Assembly: GCF_000341085.1 (NCBI RefSeq)
Contig: NZ_ANBA01000023.1
Span: 1 to 52,605 of the forward strand
Origin: Nocardiopsis ganjiahuensis DSM 45031
GTDB lineage: Bacteria > Actinomycetota > Actinomycetes > Streptosporangiales > Streptosporangiaceae
Length of the DNA: 52,605 bases
Reading direction: 5' to 3'
The translations under genes were made by a program, and so were the position numbers. Below the pieces are notes generated by a model, which did not search any database, was not told the origin of the DNA, and saw only the letters and a program-made list of their open reading frames with translations. This document shows, one piece after another, positions 50,803 through 52,605 of the stretch. Within the stretch, counting starts at the first letter, position 1, and each line of letters starts with the position of its first letter.

Positions 50803-52605
50803 CTACCAGTTGGCCCTTTGCCCACACGATATGCCAAATTGAATTGCCCCAACCAAGGCGAATATGGCAGCGGCAGCAAAGACCACCACACCTCCGATGA
50901 GACCGGCAGGACCACCCCAAATGACCCAGATGCCAAGTCCTGCGAGGCCTGATGCCAGTCCCCAGGCCGAGCTCCCCGTGCACAGTCCGGTGGGGTCGGT
51001 GTTGTTGATGGGATCGCACATTGCGTAGGTGTGGTTGTTCAGTTCTTGCCGAGAGGGGTCCGGTTGGGTGAAGCCCAACGTGAACGTGTCGTAGAAGCGG
51101 TGGGACAGGTGCACGGTCCCGTCCTGGAACTGGTAGGCGCCGGTGTAACCGAACGGGTTCAGCTCCCCCGCCCGGGTCCCGTCCAGGGTGTCACTGTTCT
51201 GTTCACCGTAGGGGCTGTACTCATAGACCGCGTCCGGAGCATCGGCCTCAGAGCCTTCAGCGGTGACCGCGAGGACGGTGTTCTGGTGGTCCAGGGTGTA
51301 GTGGAAGCGCTCCTCCCCCTCCCAGGCCACCATCGAGATCAACTCACCGTTCGGATCCCGGACGAAGCTGGTGCGCTCGCCTTTGGAGGCGATGTTGGTG
51401 ACCCCCAGGGCGGTGTTGGACAGCTGGCGCTCGATCCGGTCGCCGTCGTGCACGTCGGTGATGCCCCGCAGCTGGGTCTGGTCGGTGGTGTCATAGCTCA
51501 ACCACGCGGCCAGGTCACCCTCACCGTCATCGATACGGGTGTTCTGGTTGGTGACGCTGTAGTCCAGCACGTACTCACCCCGACCGGTCATGTTCCCGGC
51601 CCCGTCATGGGCCACGTCCTCACCGCGCGCTCGGGTGGGCTGGTCGGCGTCGTTGTAGCTGAACTCCTCCTCCCCCGAGGTAAGCAGGTTGCCGGCGTCG
51701 TCGTAGGTGTAGTCCACAGTGCCGTTGCTGGTCAGGCGCTGCAGGCCGTCGTAGGAGAAGTTCTCCTCCTCGCCGTTGACGGTGCGCGACTGGAGCTGGT
51801 CGCTGTCCTCGCCCTCGGCGGTGTCCCAGGTGTAGGAAGCCTCCACCAGCATCTGGTCGGCGGCGCCGGTGGTGGTGATGTCCGTCAACCGCCCCGAGGC
51901 GTCATAGCCGCGGCTCTCCTCGGCACCGTCCGGGTGGGTGATGGTGGTGCGTTGGTTGTTGGCGTCGTAGTCGAAGGTGGTCTCGGCTCCGGTGTGGTCG
52001 ACCAGGGAAGTGAGGCGGAACGCGGCGTCGTAACCGTACTCGGTCTTTTGGCCGTGTTCGGTGACGGCGGTGACGTTGCCGACCGCGTCGTGGGTGTAGC
52101 TGGTGGTTTCCGTACCGGCGGAGTCGGTGCGCTCGGATGCGGTCAGGTCGCCGCGACCGTTGTAGGACCAGGTAGTAGTGGCCTGGTCGGTGTGCGTGGC
52201 GACCTGGCGGCCGTTGCCGTCGTACTCCACGCTCTGGAGCACGTCGCCCTCGTGGGAGATGGACACGATCCGGTCCAGCCGGTCGTAGCCGTAGTCCAAC
52301 TTGGTGCCGTTGCCGTCGGTCACCGACGTCACCCGGGACAAAGTGTCGTAGCCGAAGGTGGTTGCGCCGATCGGGCCGGGTTCGGCCATCTCGGTCAGGT
52401 TCCCGACACTGTCGTAGGAGAAGCTGGTGGTATTGCCGTTAGCGTCCGTCATCGAGGAGACCAGGCCTTGGCCGGTGTAGTCGATGTCGGAGACGGTGAT
52501 GTCCATGTCCTCCTGGACCGCGCGGTTCAGGTTGCCCGCGTCGTCGTAGGACATCTCCAGAGTGTCCCCGTCAGGGGTGGTGACGCTGGTGGGTTTGGCC
52601 GGATT
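50803..52605 (-). CDS. RHS/YD-repeat polymorphic toxin-type protein (5' part outside window)
   Basis: 600 codons are visible, open to the window edge. The body is YD repeats (YDxxGNLT, YDxxxRLTS, WSYNGRGDLTASE, YDYAGN-like variants). The RHS core end motif is YSPYGEQNSD, NPFGYTGAYQFQDGTVHLSH, RFYDTFTLGFTQPDP, DPINNTDPTG. After this only about 50 residues remain, strongly hydrophobic (AWGLASGLAGLGIWVIWGGP, AGLIGGVVVFAAAAIFALVG), ending ISCGQRANW. RHS proteins form a shell around a variable C-terminal toxin, used in competition or secretion. The short membrane-seeking tip is atypical and may be a pore-former or a truncated toxin. Confidence 0.88.
   Translation of the reverse strand, partial: NPAKPTSVTTPDGDTLEMSYDDAGNLNRAVQEDMDITVSDIDYTGQGLVSSMTDANGNTTSFSYDSVGNLTEMAEPGPIGATTFGYDTLSRVTSVTDGNGTKLDYGYDRLDRIVSISHEGDVLQSVEYDGNGRQVATHTDQATTTWSYNGRGDLTASERTDSAGTETTSYTHDAVGNVTAVTEHGQKTEYGYDAAFRLTSLVDHTGAETTFDYDANNQRTTITHPDGAEESRGYDASGRLTDITTTGAADQMLVEASYTWDTAEGEDSDQLQSRTVNGEEENFSYDGLQRLTSNGTVDYTYDDAGNLLTSGEEEFSYNDADQPTRARGEDVAHDGAGNMTGRGEYVLDYSVTNQNTRIDDGEGDLAAWLSYDTTDQTQLRGITDVHDGDRIERQLSNTALGVTNIASKGERTSFVRDPNGELISMVAWEGEERFHYTLDHQNTVLAVTAEGSEADAPDAVYEYSPYGEQNSDTLDGTRAGELNPFGYTGAYQFQDGTVHLSHRFYDTFTLGFTQPDPSRQELNNHTYAMCDPINNTDPTGLCTGSSAWGLASGLAGLGIWVIWGGPAGLIGGVVVFAAAAIFALVGAIQFGISCGQRANW

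Overview
The window is very GC-rich with strong third-position G/C bias, frequent GTG/TTG starts, 4-base ATGA/GTGA overlaps and GC hairpins without T-tracts. Together with the protein families present this points to an actinomycete chromosome, probably of the Nocardiopsis/Streptosporangiales kind; the genus is inference. Short AT-richer islands (about 37.3-37.7 kb, 48.3-48.8 kb, 50.5-50.8 kb) stand out as intergenic or acquired DNA.

1-23.4 kb: a stress and detoxification neighbourhood. It holds a YcaC-like hydrolase, DUF5996 protein, CE1758-type luciferase-like monooxygenase, pirin, two YjdJ-type acetyltransferases, a carboxymuconolactone-decarboxylase protein, a membrane-anchored esterase, MFS transporter, DUF3159 protein, chloroperoxidase-type hydrolase, O-methyltransferase, flavodoxin-fold reductase, a lipoprotein lipase and two paralogous S9 peptidases. 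TetR, MarR and two MerR regulators are interspersed. A recurring dyad close to GTTGAT-N2-ATCAAC lies upstream of several of these genes and suggests a local regulon, perhaps of the MarR protein at 16.8 kb. A TnpB-only IS200/IS605-type element has landed directly in front of one merR gene, between it and a 16-bp palindrome.

23.7-26.8 kb: SDR oxidoreductase, a frameshifted ArsR gene, a quinone-oxidoreductase-type MDR protein, and a small remnant of an RHS gene related to the one at the right edge of the window.

26.8-41.6 kb: a probable, apparently uncharacterised biosynthetic cluster for a 7-deazaguanine (preQ0-derived) compound. It contains folE, queD, queE and queC (the complete GTP-to-preQ0 set), a one-module NRPS-like protein (adenylation, thiolation, terminal reductase), two P450s, a PNPOx-fold flavoprotein, two deaminase-type amidohydrolases and an OafA-type acyltransferase. 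One amidohydrolase is a complete guanine deaminase fused to a C-terminal lectin-like beta-propeller and preceded by a translationally coupled 23-codon ORF. Seven genes (PNPOx protein to folE) form one tight minus-strand operon. No phosphoribosyl- or glycosyltransferase, nitrile hydratase or QueF is seen here, so the product is unlikely to be a simple toyocamycin/sangivamycin-type nucleoside.

41.6-47.2 kb: a decayed kdpB fragment, chrA chromate transporter, uppP with an unusual repetitive C-terminal tail, an IS3 transposase fragment, and a divergent TetR / SnoaL-like / NmrA-like unit with two clear operators.

47.2-52.6 kb: a degraded integrative region. Two 45-nt tRNA-3'-end repeats, a tyrosine integrase broken by two single-base frameshifts, an IS630 remnant, an AT-rich orphan gene, a small membrane protein, and the 3' part of an RHS/YD-repeat polymorphic toxin gene running off the right edge.
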